From a bacterium (GTDB lineage Bacteria; Bacillota; Bacilli; Lactobacillales; Streptococcaceae): 64,000 nt of DNA. A program made the position numbers and the translations under genes. The notes below the pieces were generated by a model. The model saw only the letters and a program-made list of their open reading frames with translations. It did no database searches and was not told the DNA's origin. This document shows positions 16,757 to 24,471 of this stretch, piece by piece. Numbering within the stretch: the first letter of the stretch is position 1; every line of letters begins with the position of its first letter. The stretch is from NCBI GenBank assembly GCA_905221545.1, contig CAJNDO010000004.1, positions 62,001-126,000 of the forward strand, given 5' to 3'.

Positions 16757-17240
16757 GGAATTGATTAAAAAATTTGAAGAAATTGGGATTTATGGTTTGA
16801 ATATATTTGGAACTGTAGTCAAAGGCATTCCGACCGACACTGCAATTAATCTAATCAAAAAACTAGACGAACCGAAACCAGTCAAAGTAAAGCGGGTTGT
16901 GGCGGATTGGATTGATTATTTCAAGAAAACTGGTGACTGGGATTTATTTCAAGCAATGGATTATTTGTTTGAAAAAAAAGAAATCAGGGAATGGCTTGAG
17001 GATAAAAACAACCAAGAAACATTCGCACTAGCTTGGATTTTCGGCTACGAGGTCGAGAAAGAGAAGCGGTATTTGGTGAAGTTCAAAGCGACAAAACACT
17101 ACTTTGATAAAGATGGGAATGGGAGAGTGTATTTTTCTCTAGCATACAAAAGCTGTTTTACAAAAAAACAACTCGAAGAAGCTGGCTTCGGCTGGGTATT
17201 CGATTGCCCAGGGATTGAGATTGAGGAGATTACAGATTGA
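16746..17240 (+). CDS. DUF1642 family phage protein
   Basis: 164 residues with the DUF1642 core (VKVKRVVADWIDYFK near 50, then WLEDKNNQETFALAWIFGY near 94) and a C-terminal strand-rich part. Widespread in streptococcal and lactococcal phage early regions; no known activity. It overlaps the next gene by 4 bp. Confidence 0.8.
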   Translation: MNVKELIKKFEEIGIYGLNIFGTVVKGIPTDTAINLIKKLDEPKPVKVKRVVADWIDYFKKTGDWDLFQAMDYLFEKKEIREWLEDKNNQETFALAWIFGYEVEKEKRYLVKFKATKHYFDKDGNGRVYFSLAYKSCFTKKQLEEAGFGWVFDCPGIEIEEITD

Positions 17241-17497
17241 AACGTTTTATCGCTATCTGGATTCTACTATCTGCTGGATTGAACATCTGGCAGATGGACA
17301 GGATTCGAGATTTAGAAGAGAAGAAGCCGATGGTTATCTACAAGGCAGATAATCAAGGCGCTGAGATATTCGGCCGTGTCCTTGAGAAAGGACGACATGG
17401 GAAGTTGTATACTGTGACTATCAGAGACTATGGGATTTTTGTAGTTACGAAGGAGCAGTGGGATAAAGTAAAAGTTGGGGATGAGGTGATGATTTAA
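17237..17497 (+). CDS. DUF1372 family phage protein (86 aa)
   Basis: An N-terminal hydrophobic helix (FIAIWILLSAGLNIW, ~3-17), possibly a membrane anchor, precedes a small beta domain (KLYTVTIRDYGIFVVTKEQW) typical of DUF1372. No known function. Confidence 0.78.
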   Translation: MKRFIAIWILLSAGLNIWQMDRIRDLEEKKPMVIYKADNQGAEIFGRVLEKGRHGKLYTVTIRDYGIFVVTKEQWDKVKVGDEVMI

Positions 17498-17498
17498 A

Positions 17499-18248
17499 AT
17501 GAAATGCGAGTTATACAACGATCATTTTGAAAATGCTAAAAGGTATCAGATTCCAAGGGCGCAGTTAATTATCGCTGATATTCCTTATAATTTAGGTAAT
17601 AATGCGTATGCTTCGGACCCCCGTTGGTACAAGGATGGAGATAATAAAAACGGCGAGAGTAAACTGGCAGGAAAATCATTTTTTGATACGGACAATGATT
17701 TTAAGATTAATAATTTTTTCGATTTCTGTTCTCGGTTACTCAAAAAAGAACCGAAAGAAAAGGGGAAAGCACCAGCTATGATTGTTTTTCATGCTTGGCA
17801 ACAGCGAGAAATGGTTATTGAATGTGGTAAAAAACACGGCTTTAATAACGCTTATCCGCTTTATTTTACAAAGAAATCAAGTCCGCAAGTTTTAAAAGCC
17901 AATATGAAGATTGTTGGTGCTGTGGAAGAAGCGACTGTTTTGTATCGGGACAAGTTACCAAAATTCAACAATAGTGGGGCAATGGTATTGAATCATGCCC
18001 CTTGGGAGAAAGATAGTAACTATCCTACAATTCATCCGACGCAGAAACCGATACCAGTTTTAAAGCGATTGATTGAAATATTTACTGATCCAGACGATGT
18101 TGTTATTGACCCAGTAGCTGGAAGTGGCTCAACTTTGAGGGCTGCAATCGAAATGGGAAGATCAGCCTATGGCTTTGAAATTAAAAAGGATTTTTACAAG
18201 AAAGCGCAGGAGCAGATGCTCTCAACCTTTCAAACCAGTCTATTCTAG
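17499..18248 (+). CDS. Phage DNA adenine/cytosine-N4 methyltransferase
   Basis: 249 residues. Motif IV ADIPYNLG (~27) has Ile where most enzymes have Pro (DPPY). Motif I VIDPVAGSGSTLRAAIEMG is near residue 205, with YGFEIKKDFY after it. Having the catalytic motif first and the SAM-binding motif last is the beta-class order. It probably methylates phage DNA against host restriction, since no cognate nuclease is nearby. It follows the DUF1372 gene by one base. Confidence 0.87.
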   Translation: MKCELYNDHFENAKRYQIPRAQLIIADIPYNLGNNAYASDPRWYKDGDNKNGESKLAGKSFFDTDNDFKINNFFDFCSRLLKKEPKEKGKAPAMIVFHAWQQREMVIECGKKHGFNNAYPLYFTKKSSPQVLKANMKIVGAVEEATVLYRDKLPKFNNSGAMVLNHAPWEKDSNYPTIHPTQKPIPVLKRLIEIFTDPDDVVIDPVAGSGSTLRAAIEMGRSAYGFEIKKDFYKKAQEQMLSTFQTSLF

Positions 18249-18293
18249 ACCACTATATCAGACTACAATTTTTGATTTTTTAGGAGAAAAAGA

Positions 18294-18785
18294 ATGAACA
18301 CAATAGACAAAGTCAAGCAATGGTTTATTGATCGCGACCTTGAGAATGGTGGACGGTTAGACAAGCAGTCACTTAAGCTCAGCGAGGAGTTCGGTGAGTT
18401 ATGCGCCGGCTATCTCAAGAAAAATGAGAAGCTGACCAAGGACAGTATCGGAGATTGCGCAGTAGTGATTGTCGGGTTGGCCTTGCTGATAAAAGAGGAT
18501 GTGCAAGGAATATTCAAGGATTCTGAAAGCTTCAGAGAAAAAGAAGTTATGGAGTGTTTTAAATCTTTGAATGTTCACATTAGCGAGTTTCAACTATCAC
18601 AAGGGTTTGCTAGTAAGGTGTTGTGTAGTCAGAATCTAGTACGCTCGATTGGCTACCTGAAATCAATCAGCAAATCACTTGGTTATAGATTCGATGAATG
18701 TTTTGAACTGGCTTACAACGAAATTAAAGACCGCAAAGGTCGTTGGATTGATGGTACGTTTGTGAAAGAGGAGGATTTGGGATGA
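18294..18785 (+). CDS. MazG-like nucleotide pyrophosphohydrolase
   Basis: 163 residues. The MazG helix pair is visible: LSEEFGELCAGYLKK (~29-43, metal-binding EExxE type) and KDSIGDCAVVIVGLA (~50-64), with a later ELAYNEIKDRKG. Phage MazG proteins hydrolyse nucleotides such as dNTPs or alarmones to favour replication. RBS AGGAG precedes the ATG. Confidence 0.82.
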   Translation: MNTIDKVKQWFIDRDLENGGRLDKQSLKLSEEFGELCAGYLKKNEKLTKDSIGDCAVVIVGLALLIKEDVQGIFKDSESFREKEVMECFKSLNVHISEFQLSQGFASKVLCSQNLVRSIGYLKSISKSLGYRFDECFELAYNEIKDRKGRWIDGTFVKEEDLG

Positions 18786-19180
18786 TACCAAGATATAGAG
18801 CATGGTATGTGTTAGCAGAAGAAATGATTAATGAAATACTGATGATTTCATTTGTCAGAAAAGAAATTATAGGGAAATTTAGTGATGGCTCTACATCGGT
18901 TCCGTTAAAATTTGAAGATGAGCGAAACGGGGAAGACGTTATCCTCATGCAATCAACAGGACTCAAGGATAAGAACGGCAAGGAAATCTTTGAGGGGGAT
19001 ATCCTTGGTACAAAAGATGGATTATTGAACGGAATTATCGAATATAGAGAAGATTTAGGAATGTTTGTAAATAGCTTGATTCGATACAATAATTTTGAAC
19101 GATTGTGCAATGTGGCTAGCGACAGAGAAGTCATCGGCAACATCTACGAAAACCCAGAGCTTTTGGAGGATAAGGAATGA
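18782..19180 (+). CDS. YopX family protein
   Basis: 132 residues with the YopX pattern: LMQSTGLKDKNGKEIFEGDI (~58-77), followed by a strand-rich core and GNIYENPELL at the end. Common phage accessory gene of unknown role. Overlaps both neighbours by 4 bp. Confidence 0.85.
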   Translation: MIPRYRAWYVLAEEMINEILMISFVRKEIIGKFSDGSTSVPLKFEDERNGEDVILMQSTGLKDKNGKEIFEGDILGTKDGLLNGIIEYREDLGMFVNSLIRYNNFERLCNVASDREVIGNIYENPELLEDKE

Positions 19181-19413
19181 ACCCAGAAATAATTGACAAC
19201 ATAAACAACCCAAGCCACTACCAAGGGCGATACGGTATGGAATCTATCGATGCTTTAAGAAATTTCATGACACCAGAACAGCTGAAAGGCTTTTATCTTG
19301 GAAATGCCTTGAAGTATCAATTGCGGTTTCAGAAGAAAAACGGTCTTGAAGACCTAAAGAAAGCCAGAAAGAACCTTGACTGGCTTATTGAGGAGTTGGA
19401 ACATGAAGGATAG
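19177..19413 (+). CDS. DUF3310 family protein (78 aa)
   Basis: NNPSHYQGRYGMESIDALR and the later LGNALKYQLRFQKKNGLEDL match the DUF3310 (phage nucleotide-kinase-like) signature. Found near DNA metabolism genes of many phages; activity unproven. Confidence 0.85.
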   Translation: MNPEIIDNINNPSHYQGRYGMESIDALRNFMTPEQLKGFYLGNALKYQLRFQKKNGLEDLKKARKNLDWLIEELEHEG

Positions 19414-19792
19414 TAAATTTTTTTCAGAACAGATTAGATTGTGGCGAATTGGCAAAGGTCTATCTTTAAGAAAAGCTTCAAAGAGATTTGGTGTTAGTCC
19501 AAAGACATTTTCAAATTGGGAACGAGGTCTGATACCAAGCGATCGTCAGAAAGAACGTCTGTCAAAAGAGTTAGGATTGGACAGAGATGTTTTATTCAAG
19601 AAGTGTGAGATTGGAAATCTTAATGCGCTTTTAAAAGAAAAACGTTTGGAACAAGGACTTACTCGTACAGAATTAGCAAAGCATTTAGGGTATTCTTCAA
19701 CAATCATAAGTTGTTGGGAGAGAGGTTTGGAAATTTCCGAATGTGAGGCAGAAGACATTTGTCAATTCTTTGGAATCGAGGTGTATGATTGA
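19403..19792 (+). CDS. Protein with two XRE helix-turn-helix domains
   Basis: 129 residues from ATG 19403 (GAGGAG upstream; the longer frame from 19376 lies inside the previous gene). The first HTH is LSLRKASKRFGVSPKTFSNW (~17-36) and the second is LTRTELAKHLGYSSTIISCW (~80-99), an internal duplication. It precedes the ArpU-like late regulator and overlaps it by 4 bp, so a role in timing late expression is plausible. Confidence 0.8.
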   Translation: MKDSKFFSEQIRLWRIGKGLSLRKASKRFGVSPKTFSNWERGLIPSDRQKERLSKELGLDRDVLFKKCEIGNLNALLKEKRLEQGLTRTELAKHLGYSSTIISCWERGLEISECEAEDICQFFGIEVYD

Positions 19793-20214
19793 CGATAGAT
19801 ATTAAACAGAGATTGAAAGGCTTGAAGTACATAGATATTAAGGCTAGGTCAAAACATCAGGAATTGATTAGCTTACGTTCGGGTATCTTACGAGGACAGT
19901 CGTTTGATTCGATGCCAAAAGCTAGAGATAACAAGAATAAGACTGAGGATTTGAACGTTTTGATCATTGACAAATCAGAGAAGTTATACGAGGAAATCAA
20001 AGGTATATATCGTGAACGTGATGAGTTAGTTCGATTGATAGAGTCACTGGAAGACCCAGTTGAGAGTCTTGTGATGAGACTCATCTACATCAATGGATTG
20101 ACATGGAATGAAATTGAACGCAAATTGAAATGCAGTCCCGCTACTATTCAGAGGGCGCAGAGAAGAGCCTTAGTTAAATTATCCGAAATGTTTGATACCA
20201 ACGATAGTAAATGA
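19789..20214 (+). CDS. ArpU/DUF1492-type late transcription regulator
   Basis: 141 residues, TTG start overlapping the previous stop (ATGATTGA). The N-terminus is coiled (IDIKARSKHQELISLRSG), and the C-terminus has a sigma-70 region 4-like HTH (GLTWNEIERKLKCSPATIQR, ~102-121). Proteins of this type lie before the terminase in Firmicute phages and activate late or packaging genes. The structured region that follows is its most likely target. Confidence 0.82.
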   Translation: MTIDIKQRLKGLKYIDIKARSKHQELISLRSGILRGQSFDSMPKARDNKNKTEDLNVLIIDKSEKLYEEIKGIYRERDELVRLIESLEDPVESLVMRLIYINGLTWNEIERKLKCSPATIQRAQRRALVKLSEMFDTNDSK

Positions 20215-20224
20215 TGATTCTAAT

Positions 20225-20270
20225 CTGATAAAATAGTATTATCAGCTGAAAGCGGTAAGCGCACTGATAA
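20225..20270 (+). promoter_or_regulatory. Three mutually pairing arms, possible RNA switch or attenuator
   Basis: CTGATAA (20225-20231), TTATCAG (20239-20245) and CTGATAA (20264-20270): the central arm can pair perfectly with either neighbour, giving two exclusive hairpins directly after the late regulator gene. Its role is inferred from the arrangement only. Confidence 0.5.
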
Positions 20271-20296
20271 CTCCTTATATTTTTCATTTTATTTCC

Positions 20297-20310
20297 GAGG
20301 CTTCGGCCTC
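20297..20310 (+). other. UUCG-capped hairpin
   Basis: GAGGC-TTCG-GCCTC is a very stable 5-bp stem with a cTTCGg tetraloop, four bases upstream of the tRNA-like element. No T-run follows, so it is not an ordinary terminator. Confidence 0.55.
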
Positions 20311-20314
20311 ACAT

Positions 20315-20379
20315 GGCGGTGACAGGTAAGCAGTTTTATCTCCTATGTATTTTTTTCGGTTCGATTCCGGACATCGCCG
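20315..20379 (+). ncRNA. tRNA-like element with acceptor stem and T-arm but no anticodon arm
   Basis: GGCGGTG (20315-20321) pairs over 7 bp with CATCGCC (20372-20378, one wobble). The T-arm is TTCGG-TTCGATT-CCGGA with a canonical loop. Between them, only one 6-bp stem fits (AGGTAA with TTATCT). At about 65 nt it is shorter than a tRNA and no CCA is encoded. It may be a decayed tRNA or a tRNA mimic. Confidence 0.5.
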
Positions 20380-20426
20380 TTAATGACTACACAAAATAAA
20401 TCAGAAAATTGATTTCTAATTAACAC

Positions 20427-20453
20427 GCAAGGTTGTAGTCGCCTTGCATTTTT
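20427..20453 (+). terminator. Probable Rho-independent terminator
   Basis: GCAAGG (20427-20432) pairs with CCTTGC (20442-20447), followed by ATTTTT. GACTAC at 20385 and GTAGTC at 20435 offer a competing long-range pairing that would open this hairpin. Confidence 0.55.
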
Positions 20454-20490
20454 AGGGCTTAGCCTAGATAATCTGTGGTAACGCAGGAAA

Positions 20491-20518
20491 AGGATGTTTT
20501 TAATCTATCAAACATCCT
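20491..20518. repeat. Perfect 9-bp inverted repeat
   Basis: AGGATGTTT (20491-20499) and AAACATCCT (20510-20518) flank a 10-base loop; no T-run follows. This may be a protein or packaging site in the pre-terminase gap. Confidence 0.5.
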
Positions 20519-21174
20519 GCCAGTAATGGTCAATCTAAGCAATGCAATCTTAACTATTTCAGTTTTGGAATAGGTTGGCGAAGTTAAAGCAGAGAGATTC
20601 CAACGGCAAGGTGCTGAGGAAATGCAAACGTGGCAGTTTGGCTGTGAGACGAGTCTATAAGATGAAAGAGGTATTTGGTTCGAGGTGCAACAAGAGCTTA
20701 ATACCATGCTTTACAAAAATTGGGTGCCTCCCAAAAGTATGTAAGGTGAGTCGATTGTCCGCAAAACAATTGATAATAAGCAGGCGCTGTGCATTTTGTT
20801 CTTCAAAAGAGAATGAAACACATGGCGATGCGTGTCTGTGATAGATGAAAAAGATGATTTTTATATTTTAAAAGCTATTCAAGATAGAAAAAATTCAAAA
20901 AAAGCAAAAGTCATCGCCCGTCACAAATGAAAGTGTACTTCGGCAATTAGATTGCCTACTCAAATCTCGCAAGGATGAGAGTAAAGTCAAAGAGTAAAGC
21001 AGCTTAGACTTTTAGCGGGGTCTTCGTTAATTGAAAAATGGCTTAGTAGTTTGTGATGTAAGGAGTGATTGGTCTAACCAATCGTGCATGAGTGATACAA
21101 GTAGGAATATTTGTGGACAAGATAATAAACTATAAGTTATCGAAAGTCACTCGTTTAAAGCAGTAGTCTCATGC

Positions 21175-21254
21175 TGGTTAATGGATATATGGTAGACGGA
21201 TTAAATCCTATTTTAAGGAATTGAGATGTCACAGGTTCGAATCCTGTCGTTCCA
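21175..21254 (+). ncRNA. Degenerate tRNA-like element
   Basis: A perfect T-arm ACAGG-TTCGAAT-CCTGT (21231-21247) is followed by CGTTCCA, and a D-loop-like ATATGGTAGAC lies 40 bases upstream. Only TGG of the expected 5' acceptor strand matches, and the anticodon stem does not fold cleanly. Most likely a decayed Leu-type tRNA or a mimic. Confidence 0.4.
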
Positions 21255-21339
21255 ATTGCGATTTTAATTCGCAGAGAGGTCTTGAAAAGGTCGCACATCG
21301 TGTGGCTTTTTTGATTATTTGAAAAGGTGGTGATGGAAA

Positions 21340-21786
21340 ATGAACGATAAACAGAAACACTTCGCTGATGAGTACATCATCAGTAGAAACGCAACACAAG
21401 CTGCAATAAAAGCAGGGTATTCTGGTAAAACAGCGAGGTCTATAGGACAAAGATTGTTGACAAAAGTTGACATTTCTGAATACATTAAAAAACGTACAGA
21501 GGAGCTTTTTGACGAACGTTCAATGTCAATCGTAGAAGCCTTGGCAATCTCTGCTAGTATCGCCAGAGGAGAAACTCAACAAGGGTATTCTAAAAAAACT
21601 GTAAAGACTGCTGAAGGTGTGGAGGTATCGGAAACGACTTATGAATTTACTCCAACAATTGAAGAAAGACAACGGTCTCTAGACCACATATTCAAAGTGA
21701 ACGGGGCTTATTTAGAGAGAAAAGAAATCGAGATGTCTTCGGCTGTTCAGTTCGTTGATGATATAGGAGTTAGCGATGAAGCGTAG
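21340..21786 (+). CDS. terS: Terminase small subunit
   Basis: 148 residues. The N-terminal HTH region FADEYIISRNATQAAIKAGY with SGKTARSIGQRLL is the Terminase_2 signature that recognises the packaging site. Its C-terminus overlaps the large subunit by 11 bp. RBS AAGGTGGTG upstream. It opens the structural operon after the long noncoding gap. Confidence 0.93.
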   Translation: MNDKQKHFADEYIISRNATQAAIKAGYSGKTARSIGQRLLTKVDISEYIKKRTEELFDERSMSIVEALAISASIARGETQQGYSKKTVKTAEGVEVSETTYEFTPTIEERQRSLDHIFKVNGAYLERKEIEMSSAVQFVDDIGVSDEA

Positions 21787-23032
21787 AATGAGCGAATTTA
21801 TCCCAAAGGCTTTTTATCCTATGTGGCGTGCAGCGTTTGACCCTAAAATCTTACATGTGGTTGAAAAAGGTGGGCGTGGTTCTGGCAAGTCCAGCGACAT
21901 CGGACACGTTATTGTTCAACTGATTATGCGCTATCCGGTCAATGCGGTTTGTATTCGTAAGACAGATAATACACTAGAACAATCGGTTTACGAGCAATTG
22001 AAATGGGCAATTAGTGAGCAAGGGGTCAGTCATTTATTTAAGATTAATAAATCCCCTTTGAAGATAACCTATATCCCAAGAGGGAATTATATTATCTTCC
22101 GTGGTGCACAAGATCCAGAGCGTATTAAATCCTTGAAAGATAGTCGCTTTCCGTTTGCGATTGGCTGGATTGAGGAGTTAGCTGAGTTTAAAACTGAAGA
22201 TGAAGTAAAGACAATCACCAACTCACTTCTACGTGGAGAATTGGCTGATGGTCTTTTTTATAAGTTTTTTTACTCTTACAATCCACCAAAAAGAAAACAA
22301 TCTTGGGTAAATAAGAAATACGAGAGCGTCATACAACCTCCTAACACCCACGTACACCATTCGACTTACTTGGATAACCCATATATATCCCAAGCCTTCA
22401 TAGAAGAAGCAGAGGCTACGAAAGAACGTTCAGAGAAGCGTTACCGTTGGGAGTATCTGGGTGAGGCTATCGGTTCGGGTGTAGCACCTTTTGAAAATCT
22501 GGTATTCCGTAAGATTACAGACGAGGAAATAGCAAGGTTTGATAATATTCGGCAGGGTAACGACTTTGGTTACGCCAACGACCCTCTGGCCTTTGTAAGA
22601 TGGCATTACGACAAGAAAAAACGAGTTATCTACGCTATTGATGAGATTTACGGCGTGAAGATTAGCAACCGTGAATTGGCTGAAAGAATCCGTGAGAAAG
22701 GCTATCAATCTCAGATGATAACCTGTGATAGCGCAGAACCTAAGTCGATTGATGAATTAAAACTGCAGCTGAATATTCCACTCGTCCAAGGGGCTAAGAA
22801 AGGTCCTGATAGTCGCGAATATGGAGAACGCTGGTTGGATGATTTGGATGCGATTGTGATAGATCCAGAACGCACGCCGAATATTGCAAGAGAGTTCGAA
22901 AGCGCCGACTATGCAGTAGACCGTGATGGAAATCCCAAGCCTAAACTTGAAGAAGTAAATGACCACACAATTGACGCTACTAGATATGCGTTTGAAGACG
23001 ATATGAGACAACCAGGAATATCATTCTGGTAG
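21776..23032 (+). CDS. terL: Terminase large subunit (PBSX/Terminase_3 type)
   Basis: 418 residues. Walker A-like VVEKGGRGSGKSSDIGH (~25), Walker B-like AIGWIEELAEF (~132) and nuclease residues downstream (GNDFGYANDP near 260, HTIDATRYAFED near 399). It is the ATP-driven motor and nuclease that fills procapsids. Length and motif order are normal. Confidence 0.95.
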   Translation: MKRRMSEFIPKAFYPMWRAAFDPKILHVVEKGGRGSGKSSDIGHVIVQLIMRYPVNAVCIRKTDNTLEQSVYEQLKWAISEQGVSHLFKINKSPLKITYIPRGNYIIFRGAQDPERIKSLKDSRFPFAIGWIEELAEFKTEDEVKTITNSLLRGELADGLFYKFFYSYNPPKRKQSWVNKKYESVIQPPNTHVHHSTYLDNPYISQAFIEEAEATKERSEKRYRWEYLGEAIGSGVAPFENLVFRKITDEEIARFDNIRQGNDFGYANDPLAFVRWHYDKKKRVIYAIDEIYGVKISNRELAERIREKGYQSQMITCDSAEPKSIDELKLQLNIPLVQGAKKGPDSREYGERWLDDLDAIVIDPERTPNIAREFESADYAVDRDGNPKPKLEEVNDHTIDATRYAFEDDMRQPGISFW

Positions 23033-23043
23033 GAGAAGGAGAA

Positions 23044-24471
23044 ATGTTGAGTAATTGGTTTAAATGGTTAATCAGGCGGTTGTTGATTAAGAATACAACC
23101 CAAAATGAAATACTAGAGATTGAGATAAAAGAACATCAGAATTCTGAGAAAGTAAGCACAATGAAAGAGGCTTATAACTACTATCGAAACCGCACGGATA
23201 TTCGAAATAAGAAAGTAGATGTTGACTGGCGGACGAACTCAAGGATTGAATTAGGATTGTTTAAGAAACTGGTAGACCAGAAGGTTGGTTATTTGTTTTC
23301 GAAACAGCCGACAATCTCGCTTGAGGGAGAAGAGACCCAAGCCTTTTTAGATAGCGTGTTTGACGAGGACCTTTTATCTACGATTAAATCACTCGGTAAG
23401 GAAGCAGTGATGAAAGGGATAGCTTATGGCTTGCCTTATTATGACGAGAGTGGCCGTCTACGCTTGTTTAAAATCCCAAGCGAACAGATTATCCCTTTCT
23501 GGAAAGATGAGCGTCATTTGGAATTATCTGCCTTTGTGCGTGTCTACAAACAAGCAGTCTACGAAAGCGGAGTGAAGAAGACCAAAACCTTTGTAGAATA
23601 CTACGACGAGAAAGGAATTACAGATTATATCTGGACTGGTTCACACCTTGAACTCAATCCGCTATCTAAGGAGACCAAGGGGAATTTTTATTATGTCAAC
23701 GCTGATGGAACACGGATTTCTTACACTTGGGAGAAAGTGCCTCTGATTCCATTCCGCTATAACGAGTATGAGGACGGTCTTTTGGTCCAAACCAAGTCTT
23801 TGATTGATAACATTCAACTTCAAATGTCTACTAACGCTGATATGTTGGCAGATATGCCGAAGTTGATTTATGTTTTGAAAAACTATCAAGGTGCAGACCT
23901 GGGCGAGTTCATGAATAATCTGAATAAGTTCCGCTCTATCAAAGTTTCAAGCGATGGTGGTGTAGATACCTTGCAGGCAGACAATGACACTAGCGGAGTT
24001 GAAGCAGATATCGAACGCTCACGTAAGTTCTTGTATGAGGCTGCACGAGCCATTGATACCCAAGATGATAATCTAGGCAATGCCAGTGGTCAGGCACTTA
24101 AATGGCGCTATACAGACCTTGATTTGGACTGTAATGAGCTAGAAAATGAGTTCCAAAAAGGTATCAAGCAATTCCTTTGGTTTGTAGAACAGTATGCAGC
24201 TAACAAAGGAGTAGCGTTTGACTCATCTAAATTTACTTATGTCTTTAATCGTGACATCATTTCAAACGAGTCTGAAGCGATTCAAGACTGTGTGAACTCA
24301 ATCGGTATCTTAGACGACCTAAGCATTCGTGAACAACATCCATGGTATCAACCAGAGGTTGAGAAACGTTTGAAAGAACAACAGGAACAAGGACAAAATC
24401 CATACTCTCAGACTAATTTCAAAAAGGTAGAGGATGACCATGACGAGCGAGAACAAGAAAAAGATAGATGA
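23044..24471 (+). CDS. Portal protein (SPP1 gp6-like)
   Basis: 475 residues with features of the SPP1 gp6 portal family (YYRNRTDIRNKKVDVDWRTN near 41, DDNLGNASGQALKWRYTDLD near 341). A dodecamer of it forms the DNA entry channel. The acidic, Gln-rich C-terminus overlaps the MuF gene by 32 bp. Confidence 0.92.
   Translation: MLSNWFKWLIRRLLIKNTTQNEILEIEIKEHQNSEKVSTMKEAYNYYRNRTDIRNKKVDVDWRTNSRIELGLFKKLVDQKVGYLFSKQPTISLEGEETQAFLDSVFDEDLLSTIKSLGKEAVMKGIAYGLPYYDESGRLRLFKIPSEQIIPFWKDERHLELSAFVRVYKQAVYESGVKKTKTFVEYYDEKGITDYIWTGSHLELNPLSKETKGNFYYVNADGTRISYTWEKVPLIPFRYNEYEDGLLVQTKSLIDNIQLQMSTNADMLADMPKLIYVLKNYQGADLGEFMNNLNKFRSIKVSSDGGVDTLQADNDTSGVEADIERSRKFLYEAARAIDTQDDNLGNASGQALKWRYTDLDLDCNELENEFQKGIKQFLWFVEQYAANKGVAFDSSKFTYVFNRDIISNESEAIQDCVNSIGILDDLSIREQHPWYQPEVEKRLKEQQEQGQNPYSQTNFKKVEDDHDEREQEKDR

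Larger units (their letters stand above)
20454..21339 (+). other. Noncoding, hairpin-rich pre-terminase region
   Basis: No convincing gene in ~890 bp. Perfect hairpins include GGCAAT-TAG-ATTGCC (near 20945-20959) and GATTGGT-CTA-ACCAATC (21067-21083). One frame reads protein-like from ATG 20526 to TGA at 20928-20930 but through several stop codons, so it is at best a decayed gene. A GTG-started 30-codon tail (VIDEKDDFYILKAIQDRK...) from 20838 lacks a good RBS. The position suits a packaging site or a regulatory RNA. Confidence 0.5.

Noticed and set aside
20575..20841. 88-codon plus-strand frame in the pre-terminase gap
   Set aside because: TTG start without RBS, Cys/Lys-rich odd composition, and it overlaps strong hairpins.
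20526..20930. Gene read through stops using phage suppressor tRNAs
   Set aside because: Attractive because tRNA-like elements are near, but all three stop types occur, no complete suppressor tRNA folds, and other genes show no recoding.
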